10,120 bases of DNA from positions 1 through 10,120 of the forward strand of contig WGBN01000300.1 in assembly GCA_015494245.1 (NCBI GenBank). Reading direction: 5' to 3'. The notes under the pieces were generated by a model. That model ran no database searches, was not told the origin of the DNA, and saw only the letters and a list, made by a program, of their open reading frames with translations. Positions within the stretch are counted from its first letter, which is position 1. Each line of letters starts with the position of its first letter. Shown here in pieces: positions 1 to 6,902 of this stretch. The DNA is from Saprospiraceae bacterium (GTDB lineage: Bacteria > Bacteroidota > Bacteroidia > Chitinophagales > Saprospiraceae). A program made the translations under genes and the position numbers.

Positions 1-2619
1 CTGTACTTCTATGCTATCCGTGCTTTGGCAGCCGTTGGCTCCCGTAAGCGTCAAGGTATATAATTGTGTGGCACCCACAGGCTGGGGAGCAGGAGGTTCG
101 ATCTGGGGAGCATCTGAGCCCGTGCTCCAAAGGTAACTCAACGGCGGATCGCCATTGCCCAAATCTTCAGCCATCAGCAAGCCGCTTGAGCCGGCACATA
201 CGGATGCAGCGCCGGCAATATGAGCCTGCGGCGAGGGCAAAACCTCTACAAACAAGCTATCAACATAGATGCAGCCATCGTGCTCAGCCTGCACGTAATA
301 AGTGGTAGAAGCCTGTGGCATCACGACCGGCGAAGGCAGTTCATTGGCCGGTGAAGTCGGGTAAGCAGCATGATAGGTATAAACGGGATTCAGCAAATTA
401 ACGTCTTGTATGACTAATGTGCTCAAATCCAGAGGTGTGCCGGCACAAACTGCCTGAAACTGCCCGGGAGCAATTTCGATCTCGGGCAAGGGCTTCACCG
501 TAAGCACGACCAAAGTGCGTAAAGTAGAGGCACAGCCCACAAAGTTGGCCTCCTCTGCATAAAAAGCCACGGCGACAGGCAAACTACTGTTGTTGTAAAA
601 AGTATCGGGCAAAGTCCAGTTCGCGCCGGTGTGCAACAGATTTCCTCCCGCAGGTGCGTCATACCAGTAAATTTCTCCGAAATAAGCCGGAATAGCCTGC
701 AACGCACCTTGCTCTCCACTGCATATCACGTCCCCAATGCCAACAGGCGGGGGGAGCTCGTTTTCATCATCCATGCCGTTGCAATTGGCATCTATGCCAT
801 CACAGGGCGTCTCGGCCTGCCCGGGATGAATGTCGGGATTGCCATCCTCGCAATCACCACCCACAGCCGCAAAACCGGCAGGCGGAGTGAGCGCACAGGT
901 CTGCACAAAAACAGAAGAATCCCCATAATTATCGCCATCTCCATCGTAAAAATAGGTGTAATCAGGAGGACCGGCATCCAAAGAGCCGTAAAAGCGAATT
1001 TCGTCCAAAGCGATATCGCTCTGAGGCTGCGCTCCCTTGTGAGCGACAAAGCGAAAACGCGCCGTTTGGCCGTCATAGGCATCGAGGGATATGTACTGTT
1101 TTATCCACTGCTCGCCTTGTTCACCAAGAACGCTCCAAATCGGCGTCCAGTTCAAACCGGCATCAAGGCTGATTTGCAACTCCAAACGCCCCAGCCCGCT
1201 GCCGTGCATGTAGTAATAAAAAGACATGTGGCACTCATCGCCGGGCGCTACGACCTGAATGCAGTTGGATTCCAGGATGGCCTCAGCAGTCGAATAGCAG
1301 AAACCGGAAGCCTCCATATACAGATACTGCCCGCTGCCGGAGACATCGGAGGGCGGACCGGTCTGAGCCGTTGGCGTGGAGTCGGAGCGGATTTGCCAAT
1401 CCATATCATCGCTGCGCAGGTTGCGCCACAGGCCGCTGACAAAACAGGTGTCTTCACAAAGCCCCGAGCAGGGTGTCTGGCTGTCAAAATCCTCAACCAG
1501 CGTCGCAGGCGGCGGCGAGCAGATGGTCGTTACAGACAAGGGGCAGGTGTTGGAGGACTCTTGCCCCGGGCCACAGCTTTCGCGTATATAAAAATCGTAT
1601 TCGGTATTAGACTGCAGGCCGGAAATAGTCTGTGGAGGACAGCCCGTATTGAGAATGGTTCCCGTACCCGGGGTAAAGCCGGCAGGGCCGTATTCGATGA
1701 TGGTGCTGGCACAATTGGGGCCACCGACCCAATCGAGAGTGGCGAAGGTAGAATCCACCTGCATCAAAACGGGCTCTACCGGAGGGGGGCAAAGCAGGGG
1801 AGCAAAGACCAATTCTACAAACAGCAGCATCCCCAGATCGTCCTGCGCATCATCGCAGAGGTGCAGCTGCCAACTGCCTACGGGATCGCTGCCATCGTCA
1901 AAGTGATAAAGCGGCTCCTCCGGCAGATAGACGCCGATGAAGGGGGCCTGCCCCTCGCTTATGGAGAACGCCGAGCAGGTGCTTTCCTCCAGCAAATTGC
2001 CGAAAACGGTATAAGTTGCACAAGAGAGATCGCCCACATCGCCGTAGTTGTCCAACTGCCCGCCATTGTCGGAAGTCAGCAGCACGATTTGCCCCGAAGG
2101 AGACTCCAGGCTAATGTCCAGATCGGCATCCCAGGGATGCTGCACAGTCAGGTGTACCTCCTGCAGATAGACGTCCATACCCAATTGACTGCCCGGAGCA
2201 GAGCTGATCTCTATGGGCAGGCTTACGCATCCCTGATCGGGAATATCCAGCCCCATCTGGCAGGGCGAAGGGTTGGTACTGTGGGTGAGGAAGAGCCCGT
2301 TGTATTTGGTCCAGGCTCCCGCACTGCCTCCGCAGACGGCACGCACGTAAAAATCGTATTCCATAGCAGGGCTCAGTCCCGTGTAAAAGACCGGATGGCT
2401 CGTCACCCCGCTAAGCGTGGGCGCACCGGGCGCAGGGCTGCCCTTGGGCAAGACTGCAAGGTCCCAGCTCGTTTCGCTGCCCACAGGCACCCAATCGAGC
2501 ATGGCCGTCGTAGTTGTGAGGTCTTCTACTTCCAACAAAACCGGCGGGTCGCAAACAGCCCAAACAATCTGAGCAAAACCCGGCCACAAAAGCAGCAGGC
2601 TGAGTATGGTTTTTCTCAT
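1..2619 (-). CDS. Large secreted mosaic adhesin-like protein (FN3, P-domain, FN3, MAM, MopE-like, Ig-like), C-terminus beyond left edge
   Basis: The frame opens with ATG at 2617-2619 and stays open to base 1, giving 873 visible residues. Residues 1-21 are a Sec signal peptide (charged MRKT, leucine core, VWA before V22). Modules in order: FN3-like about 23-115 (ending in a YDFYVRAVCG strand); a proprotein-convertase P-like beta-sandwich about 120-272 (HPWDADLDISLESPSG at 161-176, later GSWQLHLCDD); a second FN3 about 277-367 (YDFYIRESCG); a MAM domain about 376-545 (paired Cys, DIALDEIRFYG at the end); a MopE-like putative metal-binding motif about 555-620 (DGDGDNYG, then GGDCEDGNPDIHPGQ and CDGIDANCNG); an Ig-like domain about 622-716 (YWYDAPAGG); then PKD/Ig-like sequence to the edge. 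P and MAM domains are known as non-catalytic accessory or adhesion modules; no peptidase domain is visible. Such mosaics in Bacteroidota are usually type IX secretion cargo, which is inference here because the C-terminal sorting domain is not visible. No clear promoter or Shine-Dalgarno precedes the start. Confidence 0.88.
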   Translation of the reverse strand, partial: MRKTILSLLLLWPGFAQIVWAVCDPPVLLEVEDLTTTTAMLDWVPVGSETSWDLAVLPKGSPAPGAPTLSGVTSHPVFYTGLSPAMEYDFYVRAVCGGSAGAWTKYNGLFLTHSTNPSPCQMGLDIPDQGCVSLPIEISSAPGSQLGMDVYLQEVHLTVQHPWDADLDISLESPSGQIVLLTSDNGGQLDNYGDVGDLSCATYTVFGNLLEESTCSAFSISEGQAPFIGVYLPEEPLYHFDDGSDPVGSWQLHLCDDAQDDLGMLLFVELVFAPLLCPPPVEPVLMQVDSTFATLDWVGGPNCASTIIEYGPAGFTPGTGTILNTGCPPQTISGLQSNTEYDFYIRESCGPGQESSNTCPLSVTTICSPPPATLVEDFDSQTPCSGLCEDTCFVSGLWRNLRSDDMDWQIRSDSTPTAQTGPPSDVSGSGQYLYMEASGFCYSTAEAILESNCIQVVAPGDECHMSFYYYMHGSGLGRLELQISLDAGLNWTPIWSVLGEQGEQWIKQYISLDAYDGQTARFRFVAHKGAQPQSDIALDEIRFYGSLDAGPPDYTYFYDGDGDNYGDSSVFVQTCALTPPAGFAAVGGDCEDGNPDIHPGQAETPCDGIDANCNGMDDENELPPPVGIGDVICSGEQGALQAIPAYFGEIYWYDAPAGGNLLHTGANWTLPDTFYNNSSLPVAVAFYAEEANFVGCASTLRTLVVLTVKPLPEIEIAPGQFQAVCAGTPLDLSTLVIQDVNLLNPVYTYHAAYPTSPANELPSPVVMPQASTTYYVQAEHDGCIYVDSLFVEVLPSPQAHIAGAASVCAGSSGLLMAEDLGNGDPPLSYLWSTGSDAPQIEPPAPQPVGATQLYTLTLTGANGCQSTDSIEVQ

Positions 2620-2688
2620 AGGGGTTATTTCGTGGGGGTTAAAATAATGTGCATTTACTAAACGCAAAAAGAGCACTTTTAGGTCTCA

Positions 2689-3531
2689 TCAAAATTTCAA
2701 CAAAGTGCTATCTGACAACTTTGCCTCCATTTTTGCAACAATCTCATGTAAAGCCACCTGAGCATTGCCCTGAAGACCAAGGCAATATGCCAAACCTGTC
2801 CTATCTGTACTCATGCGCTCTTTCAAATCAATATAAAACGATTGATCCTCCCCTCTTTCAAGAGCGTAAACATGAAAATGCATGGAATGTCCAATTTTGG
2901 CCGATTCAACTTTATCAAAGGAAAATGCCGTCTTCATGTAATCTAAAAGGCAATCCTGCATTACAAGCACCAAATGTTTGCCAAGATGCTCAAAAGTATC
3001 AATTTTATGATGAAGCTGCATCAAAGCTGTCTTAGCAGTCATCTTCCAATTTATACCGAAACTTTTTCGCTTAAAAGCTGCATCAAAACTCAAAACACCC
3101 TGTGAAGCCAAAAAGGCCTGTCTCTCACCCCAAATCGTACCTGTCGTATCCATTGTCTGGACTTCAACACCTACAAAATCCTTAACTTTTCCCTTTTTGA
3201 CAGAGACAACAAAATAATCAACACTTCCACCCGGAATAGAGATTTCCGAGATTACATGAAGTTCATTCCCCGGCTCATGGAGAGAAAGCAGATGAATACA
3301 ATCAATAAAAATTTTTCTTCCCTGTAGCATGCGATGAGGACAAATAACAATCCCCTGCTCCTTAGTGCTATGCTTTACTGTACAAGAGCCAATAGCTATC
3401 TGAGGAGCACTTTTGCGAACCTTTACGCACTTGCGGTTCAAATAACGACACGGCTGTTCCTGAACAAGCAAAGCCCAATCCTGTTTTACCTGAGTACTGT
3501 AACTAAAAAATTCTAAGAGCTTGCTGTCCAT
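2689..3531 (-). CDS. NotI-family type II restriction endonuclease
   Basis: A 280-residue protein, taken from ATG at 3529-3531; the frame extends to a TTG at 3555 but the ATG is preferred. It should cut double-stranded DNA at the site protected by the adjacent methyltransferase. I recognise the NotI family from two blocks. The first is an N-terminal four-cysteine pattern, C28, C35, C50 and C64 (the last in VICPHRM), matching the iron-binding Cys4 fold described for NotI. The second is a PD-(D/E)xK-like core, E96, then VDYFVV with D105, then GVEVQTMDTTGT with E123 and Q125, parallel to EIQTMD in NotI, where Gln replaces the usual Lys. It is shorter than NotI (about 380 residues), so specificity elements are probably reduced or different, and the recognition sequence cannot be inferred. 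The gene overlaps the 3' end of the methyltransferase by 29 bases, suggesting translational coupling. Base composition is AT-rich (21 of 60 G+C at 3001-3060). Family assignment rests on remembered NotI sequence, not a search. Confidence 0.8.
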   Translation of the reverse strand: MDSKLLEFFSYSTQVKQDWALLVQEQPCRYLNRKCVKVRKSAPQIAIGSCTVKHSTKEQGIVICPHRMLQGRKIFIDCIHLLSLHEPGNELHVISEISIPGGSVDYFVVSVKKGKVKDFVGVEVQTMDTTGTIWGERQAFLASQGVLSFDAAFKRKSFGINWKMTAKTALMQLHHKIDTFEHLGKHLVLVMQDCLLDYMKTAFSFDKVESAKIGHSMHFHVYALERGEDQSFYIDLKERMSTDRTGLAYCLGLQGNAQVALHEIVAKMEAKLSDSTLLKF

Positions 3532-4564
3532 GAGTACGCTTTTTTGCCATATCAATATAGGCCGGAGAAATATCTATCCCAATAGATTTTCGCCCCAATT
3601 CTCTGGCTACTACCATCGCTGTCCCCGTACCACAAAACGGGTCAAGAACGATACCGTCTCGAGGGCAGGTAGCCAAAATAGGGATTCGACAAAGATCTTT
3701 TGGAAAAGGAGCAAAATGCTTCTCCCTCTTTTGGGTATCTTCCGGGACAATATCCCAAACATCAGAAGGTAAGCTGCCTTTGGGGTTATAGAACAAAAAA
3801 TAAAACCCCTTTTCTTTGAGTTCTTTTGCCCTTCCGGAGACTGATTCGGCATCTGAATGAGTAGTGCGTTGCTGATTCCTTATAATCATTCGAAAATCAG
3901 AAATTTCACCAAGCTGAATTTTCTGCAACACCTCATCAAGAGCTTTTTGAGCATTTTCTTTTTCAAGAGGAGAAAGGGATGTAGATAACTCAATTTGCCG
4001 CTTATATCTTTTTCCGGTTACACCCGTTGCAGAAATCACAGCGCCATTTTTCACTTTAGCTCTTCTTGCTGTCGTCCTGATTGCATCGTCGTCATAAAAA
4101 TATTTTTCACTCTTCACAAAATGAAAAATATTTTCGTGAACATTCCGCAGCCTGTCTTTTGAACTTGTCAGCCCCCCCTTATGTTTATTCCATACAACAC
4201 TATTCCTCAAAATCCACCCCTGCTTATCTATCATAGAAATAGCAATCCGCCAGGGTATCGCTAACAATGATTTTTTTCTATAGGTATCTCCAATATTTAA
4301 CCAAAAAGAGCCTGACTTTTTCAAAACTCTTTTCAGCTCTGCCGTAAAGTCCAAAAAAGTTAAAACAAAGTTCTCATAAGAATCCTCTAAGCCAATTCCT
4401 CCATTAGAGTATTGTCGTTGTCCCCAATACGGAGGACTGGTTATACAACAGTCAATGGATTGGTCCGGAAAGCAGCTCAGCAAATCAAAAGCATCTCCCG
4501 TCAGATACAAAGGCTCGATACGCTCACTTTGCCGGTACTCTTCAAACAATTCTTTTGCTCTCAT
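3503..4564 (-). CDS. Type II DNA methyltransferase, beta class, probable N4-cytosine
   Basis: A 353-residue S-adenosylmethionine-dependent DNA methyltransferase that would protect the host against the endonuclease encoded immediately downstream. Catalytic motif IV, TSPPYW, is at residues 42-47, and the SAM-binding motif I, DPFCGTGTA, is near the C-terminus at 308-316, followed by GIDISPAYIDMA. Catalytic motif before SAM motif is the beta-class order, and SPPYW favours N4-methylcytosine over N6-methyladenine. The charged stretch at about 165-265 is the likely target-recognition region, and SDVWDIVPE just after it is a familiar conserved block in this class. The ATG at 4562-4564 lies about 40 bases downstream of a good Bacteroidota -7 box. 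The gene is AT-rich (17 of 60 G+C at 4261-4320) compared with the flanking envelope genes (39 of 60 at 5641-5700), consistent with acquisition by transfer. The stop codon lies inside the endonuclease gene. Confidence 0.93.
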   Translation of the reverse strand: MRAKELFEEYRQSERIEPLYLTGDAFDLLSCFPDQSIDCCITSPPYWGQRQYSNGGIGLEDSYENFVLTFLDFTAELKRVLKKSGSFWLNIGDTYRKKSLLAIPWRIAISMIDKQGWILRNSVVWNKHKGGLTSSKDRLRNVHENIFHFVKSEKYFYDDDAIRTTARRAKVKNGAVISATGVTGKRYKRQIELSTSLSPLEKENAQKALDEVLQKIQLGEISDFRMIIRNQQRTTHSDAESVSGRAKELKEKGFYFLFYNPKGSLPSDVWDIVPEDTQKREKHFAPFPKDLCRIPILATCPRDGIVLDPFCGTGTAMVVARELGRKSIGIDISPAYIDMAKKRTHGQQALRIF

Positions 4565-4606
4565 CTGTCAGAATTAATTACTACAGCTACGATTGTTGCG
4601 AATGTA

Positions 4607-4614
4607 CAAATATA
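4607..4614 (-). promoter_or_regulatory. Bacteroidota-type -7 box of the restriction-modification operon
   Basis: Read on the minus strand this is TATATTTG, a full match to the TAnnTTTG -7 consensus used by the primary sigma factor of Bacteroidota. It lies 42 bases upstream of the methyltransferase ATG. A candidate -33 TTG is present 24 bases further upstream, slightly far, so the -33 element is weaker than the -7 element. Confidence 0.55.
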
Positions 4615-4623
4615 AGCACTTAT
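4612..4623. promoter_or_regulatory. Short palindrome overlapping the -7 box, candidate operator
   Basis: ATAAG-CA-CTTAT is an inverted repeat with 5-base arms and a 2-base centre. It overlaps the upstream end of the -7 box of the methyltransferase gene. Restriction-modification operons are often controlled by a small C protein or by the methyltransferase itself at such positions. No C-protein gene is visible in the window, so the regulator is unknown and the site may be chance. Confidence 0.3.
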
Positions 4624-4677
4624 CTCCGGAAAAAAAAGCAATTGCAAACAAATTTCCCCAAATGCAAGAGACCCCAC

Positions 4678-6762
4678 TCAATGCTCAACAATCACAAAGC
4701 TGGTGCGCCTGTTGAGTTGGTGCTCTTCTTCGGTGCATTGGCTGCAGGAGCAGTGGGTCAGGGGCCGGCTTTCGCCAAATCCGCGGGCTTCTAAGCGGTC
4801 GGGTTCTATGCCGAGGGAGATGAGGTAGTCAATGACGGCCTGTGCGCGTTTTTCGGACAGTTCCTGGTTGTATTTGGCAGTGCCGCGGCAATCGGTATGA
4901 GACTGCAATTGGATGCGCAAATTGGGATTGAGCTGCAACTCGCGGGCCAGGCGATTGAGGGTGGGTTTGGCATCGGGGCGTATTTCCCAGCGGTCAAAAT
5001 CGTAGTAGATGTCTTCCAGTACAATCTCGCGATCCAGATAAATTTTTTGCAACACAATCTCCTGGCTCAGGTGCTCATCGCCCCCTACGGGCGGAGCCAG
5101 GCCGGTGAAGGAAAAGGTGGCATCCGAGGTCAGATAGCCCTCTTTGAAGGCGAGGAAGTGATAGTCTCCTTCTTCCGAAAGGGGGATTTCCAAAAGGCCC
5201 TCCTGATTGACCGCCAGCTCTTCCCTGTGGCCGGAGGGCAGACGCACTTCTACCGTGGCGCCCGGCAAAGGCTTGCGGGCCAGAATGCCTGAGGAAGGAT
5301 CGTCGGCCTCGGCATAGACGTTTTCGAGCACGTACAGGTCGAGTATCCATTTGCCGAAAGGCAGAGAATCTTTTTCCACAATTTCTTCCTGCTGCTCTGC
5401 GGCAGGCCAAAAGCGATAGAGGTCGTCGCCACCGCCCCCCATCTGTTCGTTGGGGCGATTGGAGGTGAAATAGCCGGCAAGGCGCCCCTGCTCATCGCGC
5501 TGTATGCAAAGGCCAAAATCATCGGCCCCGGAATTGAGAGGCGGCTTCAAGTTGCGGGCGGGCGTCCAGCGATCCGGCTGGAGCTGATAGGAGCGGAAGA
5601 GGTCGAGCCCGCCCATGCCCGCATGGCCGGTAGAAGCAAAATACAGGGTGTCGCCCTCGGGCAGCGGAAACTGCTCATCCCCGTCGGGCGTGTTGATGGC
5701 GCGGCTGAGCAGATGGGGATTTTCCCAAACGCCATCGGCATTTTGCTCCACATAGTAGAGGTCATAACCGCCCCAGCCATCGGGATCATTGCTGGAAAAA
5801 TAGAGGCGGCCGCCGTCTTCCGTCAGAGCCGGCTGGCCATAATTAACACCGCTTTTTTGAAAGGCCAGAGGCTCCGGCACCGACCAACGGCCATCGAAGT
5901 ATTGAGAGCGCCAAATCTTGCAGTACTGGTCCTCAAATTTGCCCTCCGCCGAGCAGCGGGTGAAGTAAAGTGTAGAACTGGGCGCGTGAAAAAAGGCAGC
6001 GCCCTCATTGTAAGGCGTGTTGACGGGAGCAGGCAAGGGCGAGGCTTCTGTTTCTCCGGCTTTCGCCAAATAGAGGTCCGAGAAAGCTCTGCCCGTCCAG
6101 AGATAAACCTGCTCTTCTTTCTCGCTCCTGCGGGGGCGGTCGGAGGTAAAGAGCAGACTGTTCGCGGGGGGGAAAAGCGCAGGGGCGTATTCTGCGGCAG
6201 GAGTGTTGCAGAGCAGGGGCTCCGTCTCAAAAGGCCGGTACTTTTGTTGTTTCCACTCAAGGGCCTGTTGGCAGGCTTTGATTTCATCTCGATATTCATA
6301 GGGGCTGCCAACCTCTATGCCCAACTCCTTGAAAGCCTGCATGGCTTCTTTGTACTGCTCGCTTTGCTTGAGGGCATAGGCATAAGCCTCCAGCGCTTCG
6401 GGGCCGTATTGATAGTCGTAAGCCTTTTTGAACCAGTCGGCCGCTTCTGCTTCGCGCTGCATTTCGCGCAAAGCCTCGCCCAGCATAAAGGCTATTTTGC
6501 CCTGCTCAACGCGGCTTTTTTCCCTTTTGTACTCGTCTTTCAGCAAATCTGCAGCCAGGCTGTATTGCCTGCGCTCCATGGCCGTGGCGCCGTCGCGGAT
6601 TTTTTGGGTGTATTGGCAGGCGGTAGCTACGAGGAGGAGGAGGAGGAGGAGGGTGAATGTGGACGCTGCGCGTCTGATGTGGAACCTGCCTGCTGTCGGT
6701 GGGTGAGCAGGGCCGAACTCCGAGCACCGGCAGGCAGGCGCTGCGCGTCTGATGTGGGGCAT
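4678..6762 (-). CDS. Outer-membrane lipoprotein with TPR, PD40 propeller, CRD and OmpA domains (PorE-like)
   Basis: A 694-residue protein from ATG at 6760-6762; the frame reaches a GTG at 6805-6807. The leader ends in seven leucines (38-44) and a lipobox with lipidated Cys49. TPR-like helices occupy about 55-170. Five PD40/WD40-like strands follow between about 190 and 450 (for example LLFTSDR, LYFTRC, LYFSSNDPDG, LYFASTG, GYFTSNRPN), giving a five-bladed propeller. A carboxypeptidase-regulatory-like sandwich spans about 470-553. The OmpA C-terminal peptidoglycan-binding domain is at 584-694, with SHTDCRG (621-627), N632, R639 and LNRR near the end; it carries an extra cluster CSCSQC (671-676), which I infer may form disulphides. 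This order matches PorE, the T9SS-associated protein of Porphyromonas gingivalis thought to anchor the machine to peptidoglycan. Bacteroidota have many paralogues with the same parts, so orthology is unproven. The signal-peptide region contains a duplicated 75-bp insert, described separately. Confidence 0.88.
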   Translation of the reverse strand: MPHIRRAAPACRCSEFGPAHPPTAGRFHIRRAASTFTLLLLLLLVATACQYTQKIRDGATAMERRQYSLAADLLKDEYKREKSRVEQGKIAFMLGEALREMQREAEAADWFKKAYDYQYGPEALEAYAYALKQSEQYKEAMQAFKELGIEVGSPYEYRDEIKACQQALEWKQQKYRPFETEPLLCNTPAAEYAPALFPPANSLLFTSDRPRRSEKEEQVYLWTGRAFSDLYLAKAGETEASPLPAPVNTPYNEGAAFFHAPSSTLYFTRCSAEGKFEDQYCKIWRSQYFDGRWSVPEPLAFQKSGVNYGQPALTEDGGRLYFSSNDPDGWGGYDLYYVEQNADGVWENPHLLSRAINTPDGDEQFPLPEGDTLYFASTGHAGMGGLDLFRSYQLQPDRWTPARNLKPPLNSGADDFGLCIQRDEQGRLAGYFTSNRPNEQMGGGGDDLYRFWPAAEQQEEIVEKDSLPFGKWILDLYVLENVYAEADDPSSGILARKPLPGATVEVRLPSGHREELAVNQEGLLEIPLSEEGDYHFLAFKEGYLTSDATFSFTGLAPPVGGDEHLSQEIVLQKIYLDREIVLEDIYYDFDRWEIRPDAKPTLNRLARELQLNPNLRIQLQSHTDCRGTAKYNQELSEKRAQAVIDYLISLGIEPDRLEARGFGESRPLTHCSCSQCTEEEHQLNRRTSFVIVEH
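6631..6651 (-). repeat. (CTC)7 trinucleotide microsatellite in the signal peptide
   Basis: Seven perfect CTC codons on the coding strand encode the leucine core of the lipoprotein signal peptide. Slippage would add or remove whole leucines without changing frame. Confidence 0.9.
6664..6757. repeat. 75-bp in-frame duplication or insertion bounded by 19-bp direct repeats
   Basis: The 19-base sequence CGCTGCGCGTCTGATGTGG occurs at 6664-6682 and again at 6739-6757, 75 bases apart, so the two copies encode the same HIRRAA peptide in the same frame. Removing one 75-base unit would leave a normal leader, MPHIRRAASTF followed by the leucine run and the lipobox. The unit between the copies contains an imperfect inverted repeat. 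This suggests insertion or duplication of a small repetitive element within an existing signal peptide. No other copy is visible in this window, so its status as an interspersed family is inference. Confidence 0.75.
6685..6738. repeat. Imperfect inverted repeat inside the insert
   Basis: CCTGCCTGC at 6685-6693 pairs with GCAGGCAGG at 6730-6738, and CGGTG at 6697-6701 pairs with CACCG at 6725-6729, separated by a 3-base bulge on one side. Together this gives 14 pairs around a 23-base loop, resembling a REP-like or MITE-like palindromic unit. Confidence 0.65.
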
Positions 6763-6850
6763 TGCCGATTTGGGGGGCTCACTATGTGGGGTTGATTCTT
6801 TTTTCACTTAGCCGGTATTTGATTTTTTTATACTAAAAAGCAACTCGGAC

Positions 6851-6882
6851 TGCCTTTGATTTAGCTATAAAACGCAAAGGCA
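6851..6882. promoter_or_regulatory. 8-bp inverted repeat upstream of the lipoprotein gene
   Basis: TGCCTTTG at 6851-6858 and CAAAGGCA at 6875-6882 are perfect inverted arms with a 16-base AT-rich centre. They lie between the upstream gene's terminator and the lipoprotein start, where a promoter must be. It could be an operator or an RNA hairpin; no convincing TAnnTTTG box was found nearby, so the assignment is weak. Confidence 0.25.
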
Positions 6883-6902
6883 TGGCTTGTGGTATAAAAG
6901 AG

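Noticed and set aside
631..2661. 676-codon plus-strand open frame
   Set aside because: It is fully antisense to the secreted mosaic protein, whose minus-strand translation shows coherent signal peptide and domains. The plus-strand product shows no recognisable domain and is a shadow of a GC-rich gene.
2666..2680. Weak hairpin AAAAAGAGCACTTTT after the endonuclease stop as a terminator
   Set aside because: Only five A/T-rich pairs form; it is too weak to call, though it is the only candidate between the endonuclease and the secreted protein gene.
3529..3555. Longer endonuclease start at TTG 3555
   Set aside because: It would add eight residues and enlarge the overlap; the ATG at 3531 is the better start and the family does not need the extension.
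2672..4621. AGCACTT at both edges of the restriction-modification region (2672-2678 and 4615-4621) as possible insertion repeats
   Set aside because: Seven bases are expected by chance over this distance, and no longer match flanks them.
4624..4677. Terminator after the lipoprotein gene, near GCAATTGC and eight Ts
   Set aside because: GCAATTGC cannot form a stable hairpin with a loop, and no other stem precedes the T run.
6763..6807. GTG start of the lipoprotein at 6805-6807
   Set aside because: It directly follows an in-frame stop and adds a polar 15-residue stretch. The ATG at 6762 gives a standard leader once the inserted unit is discounted. It cannot be excluded.
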